A DNA stretch of 64,000 nt, from positions 11,062,938-11,126,937 of the forward strand of contig JAKZAP010000014.1 in the NCBI GenBank assembly GCA_023053575.1, read 5' to 3'. Every line of letters begins with the position of its first letter. The stretch's first letter is position 1. Below are positions 1 through 10,507 of this stretch, piece by piece. The notes under the pieces were generated by a model that saw only the letters and a program-made list of their open reading frames with translations, ran no database searches and had not been told where the DNA came from. The translations under genes and the position numbers were made by a program. Source of the DNA: Branchinecta lynchi. Lineage: Eukaryota; Arthropoda; Branchiopoda; Anostraca; Branchinectidae.

Positions 1-1370
1 GGTAACCCCCCCCCCCATGGTCGGATCCGGTTCGATTCTTTAAATATGTCATGCATATGATCTCTGTACGTTCCAAGTTTCATTCAAATCACTCAAATTG
101 TTTGACCCTTATGTGAGCCGCAAAATTTCCGGGACTCTCCTTCCAACTCCGCCCACCGTGGCTGAATACGACTCGAAAACATAAATTTCGCATCTCTGAC
201 TTATCCTCTTCCCGTTCTTCAAGTTTGACTGGAATCGGAGCTGAACCTATCTGCAATATCCGAGTCCCGCTCCCCCCCCCCCCCACCTTGGCCGGATCCT
301 GTCCGGACGCCAAATAACAAATCAAGGTCGCTTAAACTCGGCACTGTCCAACTTGCATCTTATTTTGTCCATCCGTTTGGTTTTTGTGCATGTCAAAAGC
401 TTTTCACAACTCCCATGATGGTAGGATCGGGGAAACGCGCGCTTACTAGGAGTTGCGACCCCCCTCCCCCCCCCCCCCCCCGAACTCCCCCACAGTGACC
501 GAAACCCGTCCTGTTGTGTCAATGACGTATCTAGAACTTGTGCTTGTTCTTCCCACCAAGTTTCATCCCGACGCTCCACTCCAAGCGTTTCCAAAGATTT
601 CCAGTTCCCCCCCTCCAACTCTTCTCAATGTCACCGGATCCGGTCCGGATTTAAAATGGGGCATCTGAGGCACTAGGTCTGTCTAAATATCAAGTTTAAT
701 TTAAATCCGATAACTAGTTCAATAGCTGAGCGTGCCACCGGATTCCCAATCCCTACACTCCCCCACGATGGTCGGATCGGGGAAAGAACATTCTGAAGTC
801 GATCTGTTCGGGTACCTAACAAGCCTGCCAACTTTCCTTGTCCTAGCACATTAGGAAGTACCGAACTCGCAGGATCACTAGAAACTCGCCCCCCCCCCCC
901 CCCCCAACTCCCCCACAGTGACCGGATCCGTTCCGGTTATGTCAATCACGTATCTAGGGCTTGTGCTTGTTCTTTCCACCAAGTTTCATCCCGATCTCTC
1001 CACTCTAAGCGTTTCGCAAGATTTCCGGTTCCCCCTTCAAACTCCCCCTCCCCCAATGTCACCAGATCCTTTCCGGATTTAAACTGGGATGCCTGAGACA
1101 CGAGGTCTTTCTATATATCAAGTTTCATTAAGATCCGATCACCCGTTCGTAAGTTAAAAATCCCTTATTTTTCCGGATTCCCCCTCCCTCCAGCACCCCT
1201 CTCAGATGGTCGGATCGGGGAAACGACCTAGCACATCAGGAAGGGCACCGAACGAACTCGCGGGATCACTAGAAACTCGACCCCCCCCCCCAAAAACAAA
1301 AAAAAACCTTCGAGATTTGTCGTGCTAACAGACGGACGGACCCTCCGCTTACGTTTCGGGGTCCCAAAAA
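1..1370 (-). mobile_element. Family B tandem repeats, minus orientation, with family-A-like 5' end
   Basis: Copies of the B unit (AAGTTTCAT...CGGATCC..., C-runs at about 8-20, 275-285, 468-482, 892-906, 1270-1280) run to about 1290. Then comes a segment (TTCGAGATTTGTCGTGCTAA, CAGACGGACGGACCC, CTTACGTTTCGGGGTCCC) that is the 5' terminal module of family A. It continues past the left edge. Confidence 0.75.
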
Positions 1371-1510
1371 CTTGAACCTAAGGTTCATCAACCTGAACTT
1401 GGACCGATATAATGTCAAGGTGGTAGCAGTTTATCTGTGTTTGCAAGGGCACACCTTATATTTAAAAGAAAAGTCCCCAGTCTGTTACTAGTTTGAGAGG
1501 AATGACTCAC

Positions 1511-1654
1511 CCCAGAGACAAATGTGTTCTGCGATTCGGATGTGGCCATGTCTATCGACATAACGTCCGCGTTATGTCCGTGGAAGCTTTGGAGCAGCTG
1601 TCCAGACTCAACATCCCAGAGAGCACATGTTGAGTCGCCGCTCCCAGTAAGTAT
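1511..1654 (-). CDS. GNB5: GNB5 exon 5 (WD repeats 3-4)
   Basis: 48 codons begin [20 protein letters not shown], continue [20 protein letters not shown] and end [14 protein letters not shown]. The catalogue match to GNB5 ([23 protein letters not shown]) is almost residue for residue. The acceptor TTATAATTTCAG lies inside a 14-bp target duplication made by a LINE (see 1667-2330), so the normal upstream intron sequence has been displaced by a LINE 3' tail. The next exon should begin GCDKKAMVWD but is not visible in 1-1510. Confidence 0.94.
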
Positions 1655-4600
1655 CTGAAATTATAATAATAATAATAATAATTTATTTTTGACCCGCTAC
1701 AAAAAGATCAAAGCGGAGTATCAATAAAAGAAACAAAACAAGCACTTCACAAAACAAAAAGCACTAGAAACTAGAGCAAACGAGACAGGCCACTGTGGGC
1801 GGGCAAATTCTTATAAGTTGACTGGGGTAATTTCCCAGCAAGCTCCGTAAGTTTCGACCCGATATCCGGAAAACTGTAAATAGATATTAGGTTCCGATTT
1901 CTGTACCATGGAGGCAGATACAACAGAAAGCGGGAAAACCGGAAATAATAAGAACGAACTGAACTGATATCTTTTTTATGGAAAATAGGGTAAATACCAG
2001 AAAGAAATAAAACCGAGTGATCTGTAAAAGCCGAATATAATTTAGCAAGAGATTTTCTATTGTATCTACCGCGATTAGCAACAATTTTTGAATAGCTTAG
2101 TTGGATTTTCTTCTTGCAATCAGCGACTGCGAGAGTCCGGAAGGATTTTAATGTTTTACTAACATTAATTCCCAGCCACCGAAAAGACGAAACCGATGGG
2201 ATAGAAAAAGATCCACAAATTAGAGTCGTGTTATTACTATTAAATGAAAGATATTCACACTTTGAAAGATTAAGAGAAAGTCCAATCGCGTGAAGTTTAG
2301 ATGCTACTGTTGAAACAGACAAATATCTGAATCTGAAATTATAACATATTTTGTATCCATAATGGGCATTACTCCAGGAAGTAAATAAGCTTCCTCTGTA
2401 AAGAAGCACTATCCCAAGACAATCGATCGACAGTCCGTAATGAGGAGTGCCTACACAGGGTCAGAGTAAAATAACACGAGGAAGGAGCGCCAAGACTATA
2501 AAAAGTGACTCATTCGATTAGCAGCGCCACTAGCGATAGAGAACGAGCCTACCGAAACTCAATCAGTCGTGCACCAGCGCTGACTCCGATAACTCCATCT
2601 TAGAACACAAACAAAAAGAAATATACGACCTCCCCTGATCCGTCGATGTGTGCAAACCGCATCGTAAATGTACTAGAATTCTCCAAACTCGCAAGTTTGT
2701 CTCGCTTTGAATGTCACAAGTATAGTGGGCGGCTCTATGAATAAGGCCCGTTTCCAAAGCTTGGAAATATTAGGTCTTGGCGCTACTCCCTAGTGTCATG
2801 TTGCTCTGCATAGGGTCGTCTTTTTCCCATGGAAAGAAACGGTTTGCGTAATTTTATACTCATACTGATTGTTAAAGGACTCCTCGCACTGTTTACTCTT
2901 CAACTTACAGTATTTTAAATATTTCAATACTTTAAAACTATGCTCTGCTTTCAACAAATAACCCACGGTTTTGGCTGTTTTAAGCCTTTTCCGAGACCCG
3001 TTGACGTTTAGCGAAAACAGGGCAACAATTTACAAAACCGGTTTTTGGGATCCCAAAAAGTTAGTCGAGGGATGCCTATGACATCGTAAAAGTTGTCCGT
3101 CCGTCTGTCAGTCTGTTAGCATGATAACTCTCGAAGGGAATGAGATATTTTGATGAAACTTGGTATGAGGACTCTTTGGGTCAAGGGTAAGGTCAAGTTC
3201 GTAGATGAGTTCTGTAGCCCTACATTTAGGGGTGGGGGCTCAAATTAAGGGGCAAACAAAATATTTTTTAAACAGCTAATGTGATAGTCGAGTATGGGGT
3301 AAGAAGACATGCTGAACACGAATATCAAAATATTTTCTCGTCTGACAACTAGTTCGCCCGCATTCCGGCAAAAACCGGAAAGCTGGTTAAAAGTAAAAGT
3401 TTCATTTAAAGTTGATTAAATGTTCGATTTAGGGGTAAGAAGACATGCTGAAGACGGTGGTAAAACCATTTTCTTGCCGGACGAGTAGTTTGTCCGGAAT
3501 AAGCCGGAAAGTTGGTTAAAAGTAAAAGTTTGATTGGAAGTTGATTAAATGTTCGATTTAGGGGTAGGCAGACATGCTGAACACTTATGTGAAAAGCATT
3601 TTCTACCCGGACAACTAATTCACCGGGAATCCGGCCAAAACCGGAAAATTTGTTAATAGTAATAAGTTTTATTTGAAGTTGTTTAGATGACAGATTTAGG
3701 GGTAAGAAGAGACGCTGAGTCTGTATATGACAATCTTTTTTTTAACCGGACATAAGATTCGTCCGGAATGCGGCTGTAACCATTGCTTTTTAGACGCTAA
3801 AGTTTTATTTGAAATTGATTAGATGTTCTTGATAAGGAGATGCCGTACGCTGAATTCGATTCTGAATTTTCTTTGTCCGGCTGGACAAGTTGTTCGCTCG
3901 GAATTCGGCCGAAACCGGAAATTTGGCAGAAGTAAAGCCGGAAGTTTCGGTCAGTATTGCCAAAATATATATGGCTTATAGAGGTATATCTGAACTTGAT
4001 GTTCTCTAATGATTAGCCTGGCGAAGACTGGATCTGGCGAAGACAAGACCCAGTTGTCTGGATTAAATATTAGATTTTTGGGATCCGATCGAAACCTTAG
4101 GTCTTGTTCTGATGGAAAAACTTCTTGCAGATAACCGTCGACAGCGTGATACACATCGAAGGTAGTAAAACACGGCAAGTGAGAAAATCAGCGTGGTTTT
4201 GTTAGAGGGGTTAGAATGTACCGTACGAAATTGGGGTCTCCGGTTTAGAAATATATGGAGTGATTATGGAACTAGGTTGCATTAGTATTATAGGTAAATA
4301 AAATTATAGGTAAGACAGGTCCTTTAACGATTTGCAGAGCCAAGCAATTTGGAACAGAAGTTGCGCTGCCGTCCAGATAGTAATAAAATTCCTATAGAAT
4401 TAACTCGACTTGGGGGGTGTAGTAGGATGTGTTGCACGCTCTGCTACATGTTGCCATTAGGAGTCACTTAAATTGAAGCACGATTCTTTCGTGACAAAGA
4501 TCGAGGGGCTGCCCAACTCCCGGCACCCGCTGTACACTTTTCCCGGCACCGGTTGACACCACCGGAAACCAGCGGTACCAGCAATAAATTAGACGATTCG

Positions 4601-7600
4601 GCTTCTAAACATGTGTTCTAACACGTGGCAATCGGTTCTGGTCCGACACCGCGGCATCGGACACTTGCTGTACACTGAAATCGAGAGTTTTCAACCCCTT
4701 GGCATAAATTAGAAGATGCATTTATGTGCGAAGATGTTCGCTGTTCTTTCGGTCTGCAATCTTAAATTTATTCGCTACGGAAGTCGATTTTAGGCGTATA
4801 TTTGTTCTTGAGGGTGCAAAACGAACTTTTGCAGCTTGAGCATGAAGAGGACCCTTGCCAAGAAGGTCCGAAATATAGCTTTAATAAAATGTAGCTGACT
4901 TATTCGTTGTGCACCGTCAAATATGATTCGCAGTCAGCTTGGGCTGAAGGAATATCTATGTATATTTGTGCCCTACACATTTCTGAGAGTTAGTTACGGA
5001 AACGGAAGTTTGTGAGCGTGTTCCGCCCTGTGAGTAAGGCTGGAAAGATTTTTCTATTTTTCGAGCAGAACATTATGCCACGGGAGAATTCGACCAATCA
5101 CGTTACAGAGATTCGTACATACCAAGCTTACTACGCTCCCGAGGATGGTAAACAAATAGTTGCCATTTCGAGAAGGTTGGAACGGTCAGCGTAGTAGCTT
5201 TTTACGAGGCTGAAACTAACTAATAGTTACTATTGTTATAAGGGTGGTACACGCTCTGTGCCACACATTCGACCTACCAAGTTCAAACTCGCGGAAACCC
5301 CGTTTTGTCTGTTATTTTGCGGAATTCTCTACTAGAAAGATCCTCAGCTTATGGCTATCTGTTTGGCACAGTTGCTCATTTTTATGGCACTTGCCTTCCG
5401 GCCAAGTGCCATATACCGATCACATTTCCGTCGGTCGGTTGGTTAGTCCGGTGTTTGCGAGTTAGCGTACTTCCAGATACGCTAGGACGATGAAACTTAG
5501 CAGGCGTATCAGGGACCCGACCAAACTAGCTTGGAAATAGTCACTTGCCCCATCCGACCATCTTGGGGGGAGGGGGAGGTGGCGGAATCCGGAAAATAGG
5601 GACATGCATAACTTTCGAACGGGTGATCGGATCTTAATGAAACTTGATATCTGGAAAGACCTCGTGTCTCAGATGTTTCATTTCAAGTTCAGACCGGATC
5701 CGACGAATCTGAGGGGGAGTCGGAGGGGAGAACCGGAAATCGTGTGAAACTCTCAGAGTGGAGCGACCGGGATGAAACTTGGTACGAAGAACAAGCACAA
5801 GCTCTAGATACATCACTGACAGGACTGGACCGGATTCCGACACTGTGGAGGGAGTTGGAGGGAGGTTCCAGAATTCCGGCGATCCGTAGTTAATGTACTT
5901 CCAGGTGGGCTAGGATGATAAAACTTGGTAGGCATCCCAGGGACCCGACCAGATTAACTTGGAAACAGTCACTTGCCTGATCTGACTATCGTGGGGGGAG
6001 GGGGAGACGGCGGAATCCGGAAATTAGTAGCATGCATAACTTTCGAATGGGTTATCGGATCTTAATGAAACTTGATATCTTGAACTACCTCATGTCTCAG
6101 CATGTCCCATTTCAAGTCCGGACCGCGGATCCGATGAACTGGGGGGGGGGGGGGAGCGGAGGGGAGAACCGGACATCTTGTGACACGCATAGAGTGGAGC
6201 GATCAGGATGAAACTTGGCGGGAAGTACAGGCACAAGTCCTAGGTGCATCAGTGACAGAATCGGACCGGATTCGGATACCGAAGGGGGGGAGCTGTAGGG
6301 AATGTCCAGAAGTCCGGTGATCGTGAGTTAAGGTACTTCCAGATGTGCTAGGACGATAAAACTAAGCTGGAGCATTAGAAACTTGACATCATTGGGTTAG
6401 ACATCGTCACTCTCCGATCCGATCATCCCTTAAAGAACTCATCTTAACCGCAAAGAACAAAAATACTTTTAAGCAAAATTTACTTTTTCGCGATCACCAT
6501 CAGCACATGATCCTTTTTGCCTCAAGGATTTTGCTTAGAAATTAATTTTAGCACCCTTAAAGCGCATATCTCAAACGAAAAGTAAAAAACATAAACAAAA
6601 TTCGACCATCGCGCCGATCCTCTGACCCAGCCTAGCAAGTGTGGCGCATCTTAACGGGAAAGGGAAAAAAATACTTTTGATCATCACTTCCATCTGACCC
6701 AGTCTTGCAAGTGCCATATGAGCTTCCAGCTCTTGTTTATTATTTGGAGACTAATTTGTCGTTAAACTTGAATTTTCCGCCAGGTTTAAGCCACAAAGTC
6801 GAATACTACGTCGACAGTTGTTTATCAACTTCAGCCACGAAAACCTTGTTGGTGGCGGAATAGACTTGTGGCCCACAAAAAACGATCGTGAAAGCAAAAT
6901 TTTCTCTTAAGCTACAACCGAGTCACAGCCTCTTGGGATCGCTGAAAAAACACCTTTTTTATTCGCCGGTGTAAGCAGTAAGTTTGGCAAGCATTCGCCT
7001 AAGAGCAGTAAGCTTGACAACCATTCACCTAAGAGCAGTAGGCTTGACGACCATTCACCTACGAGCAGCAGGCTTTAACTGATTTTGTTAGAAAGGACAA
7101 AAGCAGATCCCAGATACTTTACCTGTTGATCCGAGCCGGGGAACAAGCAGTGAGAAAGGTAGGATGTGTGAGTTCCTACTGCTCTGCGTTTCGAGACGGG
7201 TTCTTCATCGAAGCTTACCGGCCAGATACTGACTTGATTGTCTAATCCTCTGAAATTACCACAGGTTAGATATATTGCATCGTTAACTTTTTTGTCGGCT
7301 TATCCCCGACCTTGAGTGATGCAAAAATGATCCTCATGCGATGAGACGCTGGTTCGGCAGAGACGTTAAAGTTCGTTATGGTTCTCTGTTGTGGTCTAAG
7401 GTCAAACTTTTGAACAAAAAAAATACTAAAAATGAAAGAAGACAGTTGAAAATTCGCTAGGAAATATTTACAGGTTGATAAAGCGAAATTAGGAAACATG
7501 GAATTACTAATTACTTCACTGATGCGTCGTTTTGTCGTTTTGCTCGTGAAAGGAATTTAAGAATCCTGGCGTCACGGAACTACGGGACAAAGAGGCAGGC

Positions 7601-10304
7601 GATGAACAAAGGGAATACATGATCTGAAAGTTAAGATTTGTGCTTTTCTTCACCAGTTACGACACTTTCGTTAAGAAAGAGCTTGAAGGTAGTTGTATCA
7701 CGAAACAGAAAGTGGACTTGGTGTCAAGCAGAAAAGATATATTCTGATGACGTTTTTGGGATCCCAAAACGTAAGTGGAGGGAATCCCTCCACATACCTA
7801 TGACTTCGTAGAAATTGTCCGTCTGTTAGCACGATAACTCTCGAAGGGGAGGATACATTTTGTTCACATTTGGCACGTGGACTCTTTGGGTCAAGTACAG
7901 GTCAAGTTCGACGATGTTAAGGGACGAAAAAAAATGTTTTTGAAAGCTAATGAGAATGTCGACTTAGGCGTAAAGAGACATACTGAATCCGAATATGAAA
8001 ATTATTCTCTCTCCGGACAATTAGTTAACCCGGAATCCGGCTAAAACCGGAAAAGTTTTGAAAAATAATAGATTAATCTCAAGTTGGTTAGAGGTTCAAT
8101 CTAGGGGCAAGAAGACGTGCTGAACACATTTATCAAAATTAATTTTTCGCCGGATAAATAGTTCGCCCGCAATCCAACCAAAACCGGAAAATTCGTTCAA
8201 AGTCAAAGTTTTATTTGAACTTGACTAGATGTTCGATTCAGGAGTACGAAGACATGCTGAATCCGTATATGCAAATGATGTTCTACCCGGACATATAGTT
8301 CACCCTGAATCCGGCTGAAACCGGAAAGTTTTGTATAAGTAAAAGTTTTCTCTGAAGTTGATTGGACATTCGATGTGGTAGTAAGCAGGTATGCTGCATC
8401 CTACAGTTAAATTATTTTCTCGCCGGACCAATGGTTCGCCCGGCATCCGGCCAAAACCTGAAAATTCCTAAAGTTGTATCTGAAGTTGATTAGAGGTTCC
8501 ATATACGGGTAAGGAGATATGCTGAATTCGTTTTTGAGTGTGTTTTTTTTTTAACGGACAAGCAGTTCGCCCAGAATCCGGCAGAAGTAAGGCAGCTGGA
8601 AGTTTAGATCAAGTTCGTCAAAGAAGAGATGACGTATAGGGGTAAATACACACGCCGAATCCATATCTGAACTTGGTTTTCCCAGATAATAGCCATTGGC
8701 CTTATGTGTTTCTAAATTTTAGTAGTAAAAATTTTCAAGGAGTCTGGCGAAGACTCCTTGATCCGAAGTCTACAAGATCCAATTGTCTGGATCAGATATT
8801 ACATTTGTGGGATCCCATCGAAACCTTTGGTCTTGTTATGTAGGTTGCTTCGCATCTTCGAGTTAGAGCGTGTTGTGAAGGTGGAAATGAGTATTTCTAA
8901 GAGAAGCTTAAACTGCTTGAAATACCTACCCACAGGCAACAACGCTTCCAGATGGGGCGTAAGCGCAGGTCATGACCCAAGTGGTTGGCATGGTGACAGC
9001 ATGCTCCTTGTTCGTTGTAAATGCATCCCAAATTATGATTCTTCCATCCTGGAAACATCATTATTATCAGTTTATCTTTCCTTAGAATATCTTAAAGATT
9101 CTACTATCTCTCTTTTCCGAAATATAGCGCGTTGAATACGCCTTTCATAAAATTCATTCCAGATTTACTTCTTTTTTCCCGCTAGATGCGCTAGCATAAA
9201 GTAAACAATGACACGTTATTCTTGATTTATGCGTCTATCCTGATTTGTTTTACTATGTCCAATTCCTGGTAGGCATCTGGTGGTAATTCGTCATTGACTT
9301 TATAAAGGGCGTACAATGCTTCTCTTGTTAATGAGAGAGAGAGAGTCCGTCAGTGCTTCTCTCTAGTTCAAACGAGCTGTCCCGCGCTTTCGCGTCCTTT
9401 TCCCTCCAAAAGTTCGTTGGATCTATCTGGCTCTTACTTACCTGTGATGATGATACCATGTGCCTCTTGTCGCTGCACCAGTCCAGACATAAGACTTTTG
9501 CTTGGTGACCTTTCAGGACCCGACGCGTCTTTATGTTGAGATTGCTCACGGAGTCAACTCGTTCGGCAACAGTAGTTACTAGAGGGAGAAAACGGTTGAA
9601 TTCTCTTAATTCTGTCAACGCACGTTCCTCCCCACACCACAGCCCTCGTTCAAAAGGGGTTTCGTTTCGCTGGATCTCACTAAACCTAAAAGACCACATT
9701 CAACTTAATTTTTTTTTATAAAACATGAACTTTCGTCCTTGGAAATGCAAGTCAGGGAAGTGTCTCGAACCCAAGTGACTCGAAGCCGTTATCTGAAAAG
9801 CTTTGATTCCCTCGTGTGTTAAGTTTTTCAGTTGCCAGTGAAAGTAAGCAAGATCAACTTTAGCTGTACTTATCAGTTATATATATTAAATTGTATTCCT
9901 TATTTAAGTTTCGCGTACCCGACGTTGCTTCCCTTTATTACATGTATTAGACGATTAGTTTTGTTTGAAATTAATAAATGTATACAGAATACTAGGCTTG
10001 TCCGTCAAGAGATAGTGACGAATGAACGACTATTCATCTGGGTGCTACTGTTTTAGATAGAACTTGAACTGAAGTGAAGTGCGGCCAGACTGTTTGAAAT
10101 GGTCATAGTTCGTGCATAAGTCTTTAGATTTAGGTATGCCGTGAAACCAAACACGCGAGATCGAGTAAAATCAAACTTACACGGTACATCATTCAGTTTC
10201 TGCCTTTCTTCGTCCAATCTTTTCCTTAGCGTTTCGACTTCCTTAAGAAGAGCTTCATAGTCGGGCTTGGCATCACCATTCTTTCCCATTTCTAGGTCCG
10301 CCAT
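1511..10304 (-). CDS. GNB5: G-protein beta-5 subunit gene, exons 1-5 (partial)
   Basis: Beta-5 is the atypical G-beta that pairs through an N-terminal helix with the GGL domain of R7 RGS proteins and speeds shut-off of Gi/o signalling at membranes, mainly in neurons. Joined as complement(1511-1654, 7123-7249, 8930-9048, 9442-9578, 10181-10304), the five exons give 651 nt = 217 codons with no stop and GT/AG at every junction. The peptide follows known GNB5 through the N-terminal helix and the first WD repeats ([52 protein letters not shown]). Family members are about 350-395 aa, so about 130-140 C-terminal residues lie off the left edge. The nearest upstream host gene is basigin, on the opposite strand. 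Introns 3 and 4 are filled with repeats. The identification rests on remembered family sequence, not a search. Confidence 0.93.
1653..1666. repeat. 14-bp target-site duplication, left copy (functional acceptor)
   Basis: ATCTGAAATTATAA; on the minus strand TTATAATTTCAGAT, which contains the AG used before exon 5 and the first two exon bases. Confidence 0.9.
1667..2330 (-). mobile_element. 5'-truncated LINE 3' end inserted at GNB5 exon 5 acceptor
   Basis: The minus-strand frame down to 1771 reads the C-terminal part of a non-LTR retrotransposon reverse transcriptase ([11 protein letters not shown] ... FRWLGINVS ... [20 protein letters not shown]). The 3' end is an (ATT)n tail at 1667-1684. ATCTGAAATTATAA occurs at 1653-1666 and again at 2331-2344, a 14-bp target duplication. 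A related LINE with the same tail type is at 13386-14033. Clade (CR1/L2-like or other) not determined. Confidence 0.85.
2331..2344. repeat. 14-bp target-site duplication, right copy (decoy acceptor)
   Basis: Identical to 1653-1666. On the minus strand it is an upstream duplicate of the exon-5 acceptor that now leads into LINE sequence; from it the GNB5 frame hits TAA after 11 codons. Confidence 0.9.
2484..2789 (+). mobile_element. Family I MITE
   Basis: Ends GGAGCGCCAAGAC and, inverted, GGAGTAGCGCCAAGAC. A diverged copy lies at 37344-37640 (shared AACTCAGTCAGTCGT, CGCAAGTTTGTCTCGCTTT). No coding capacity. Confidence 0.6.
3047..4108 (+). mobile_element. Family A element 1 (Helentron-like, ~130-bp tandem core)
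   Basis: 5' end GGGATCCCAAAAAG after a T-run. The core units carry the landmark CCGGAATCCGGCCAAAACCGG roughly every 130 bp (about 3360, 3490, 3620, 3752, 3895). The 3' end has inverted TTTTTGGGATCC, then a small stem GAAACCTTAGGTCTTGTT. It lies in GNB5 intron 4. Confidence 0.8.
4109..4810. repeat. Intron 4 spacer with dispersed GGCAC-rich repeat
   Basis: 4500-4790 (CCGGCACC...GCTGTACAC..., AACACGTGGCAATCGG) matches 26166-26575 at low identity, including direct copies of GCTGTACACT at both ends. Nothing recognised in 4109-4499. Confidence 0.4.
4811..4921. mobile_element. Family K MITE copy 1
   Basis: GGTGCAAAACG at the left and CGTTGTGCACCGTCAAA at the right form a diverged TIR. It shares AAGGGTCC/GGACCCTTGCCAAGAAGG and AATAAAATGTAGCTGAC with the copies at 30944 and 62413. 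Confidence 0.55.
5014..5256. mobile_element. Family D MITE copy 1, 3-bp TSD (TGT)
   Basis: TIR GAGCGTGTTCC / GTACACGCTC, with TGT on both sides (5011-5013, 5257-5259). The internal sequence (ATCACGTTACAGAGAT, TTACTACGCTCCCGAG, ATAGTTACTATTGTTA) matches copies at 29377 and 40621. Confidence 0.75.
5260..5390 (+). repeat. Family J dispersed repeat, left piece
   Basis: AACTCGCGGAAACCCCGTTT and the flank resemble 37824-37870. A second piece (6740-6980: AGCCACAAAGTCGA, GTTGTTTATCAA, GCCACGAAAACCTTGTTGGT) resembles 37880-38060. The B element at 5391-6735 separates the two pieces, so it probably inserted into J. Confidence 0.45.
5391..6735 (+). mobile_element. Family B element (Helentron-like, ~430-bp G-rich core)
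   Basis: The 5' end TTTATGGCACTTG forms a hairpin with CAAGTGCCATAT. The core holds two to three ~430-bp units with G-runs at 5564, 5994 and 6139. The 3' end has CAAGTGCCATATGAGCTTCC then AGCTCTTGTT (stem GAGCT/AGCTC). The 6420-6700 part of the core is single-copy and unexplained. Confidence 0.8.
6973..7076. repeat. 30-bp tandem repeat, ~3.5 units
   Basis: Unit AGAGCAGTAAGCTTGACAAC-CATTCACCTA, diverging slightly between copies. It lies in GNB5 intron 4, beginning 46 bp after the exon-4 donor. Confidence 0.8.
7123..7249 (-). CDS. GNB5: GNB5 exon 4 (WD repeat 2-3 linker)
   Basis: The acceptor TTTCAG is followed by A GGA TTA GAC; joined to exon 3 it reads [20 protein letters not shown], then [20 protein letters not shown] and GSDQQ|GTAAAG. 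GLDN and HTSYLS are family landmarks. The 127-nt length keeps phase with both neighbours (119+127 = 82 codons). Confidence 0.92.
7758..8836 (+). mobile_element. Family A element 2
   Basis: Complete: GGGATCCCAAAACG start, core units of about 130 bp, 3' GGGATCCCATCGAAACCTTT then GGTCTTGTT. It lies in GNB5 intron 3, opposite to the gene's direction. Confidence 0.85.
8930..9048 (-). CDS. GNB5: GNB5 exon 3 (WD repeats 1-2)
   Basis: This 119-nt exon starts after TTTCCAG and reads [20 protein letters not shown], then [20 protein letters not shown]. It ends TGTGG|GTAGGT, leaving two bases of a glycine codon. It matches the family block that runs DGKVIVWD to ACGG. The donor lies about 90 bp from the 3' end of an inserted family-A repeat (7758-8836). 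Confidence 0.94.
9049..9441. other. GNB5 intron 2, single-copy; (GA)n at 9339
   Basis: Apart from a short GAGAGAGAGAGAG run I see no repeat, coding or RNA signal. Confidence 0.5.
9442..9578 (-). CDS. GNB5: GNB5 exon 2 (first WD repeat)
   Basis: The acceptor CCCTCTAG is followed by T ACT ACT GTT GCC; joined to exon 1 this reads [13 protein letters not shown]. The exon carries [20 protein letters not shown] and ends SSSQ|GTAAGT in phase 0. VAERV, RRxLKGH and KVLCxDWCxDKR are hallmark GNB5 strings that differ from GNB1-4. Length is 137 nt. Confidence 0.93.
9579..10180. other. GNB5 intron 1, nothing recognised
   Basis: AT-rich, no repeat family members noticed. Confidence 0.5.
10181..10304 (-). 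CDS. GNB5: GNB5 exon 1 (start codon, coiled-coil helix)
   Basis: The ATG at 10304-10302 opens [20 protein letters not shown], followed by a charged heptad-like helix ([19 protein letters not shown]). This is the segment that binds the RGS GGL domain. The exon ends CCG T|GTAAGT (phase 1). The start was chosen because it is the first Met of the frame and fits the short GNB5 isoform; a longer upstream N-terminus, as in the retinal isoform, cannot be excluded. A G at +4 (ATGG) agrees with Kozak preference. Confidence 0.9.
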
Positions 10305-10387
10305 TTACCAGAACTTCAGTCACCAACTGGAGAATACTCCTCCATTCTCATCGGAAACGCCTGTCCGCGCAAAATCAAAATGAATCG

Positions 10388-10507
10388 ATGATGCATCCGG
10401 AAAAAAATGTCGGACCTGGAGTCGTGAACGCCGTTGGAAACGGGCCAAAGCTCAAACCCAAAGGCAAATTAATGGAGAACGAGAAGCAAATGTTTGAACT
10501 AGGATAA
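10388..10507 (+). CDS. Small divergent ORF, unrecognised (39 aa)
   Basis: An ATGATG start gives MMHPEKNVGPGVVNAVGNGP, then KLKPKGKLMENEKQMFELG and stop. It starts 84 bp from the GNB5 start codon on the other strand. Composition (Lys/Gly/Pro, no rare-codon junk, no repeat match in this window) looks protein-like, but there is no recognised domain and no good splice donor. It could be a micropeptide, a first exon with a non-obvious donor, or chance. The 10305-10387 gap would then be a bidirectional promoter. Confidence 0.2.
   Translation: MMHPEKNVGPGVVNAVGNGPKLKPKGKLMENEKQMFELG

Noticed and set aside
1771..2409. 212-codon minus frame as a host gene
   Set aside because: It is a reverse-transcriptase C-terminus reading from a LINE; its first ~25 codons run through the target duplication and GNB5 intron.
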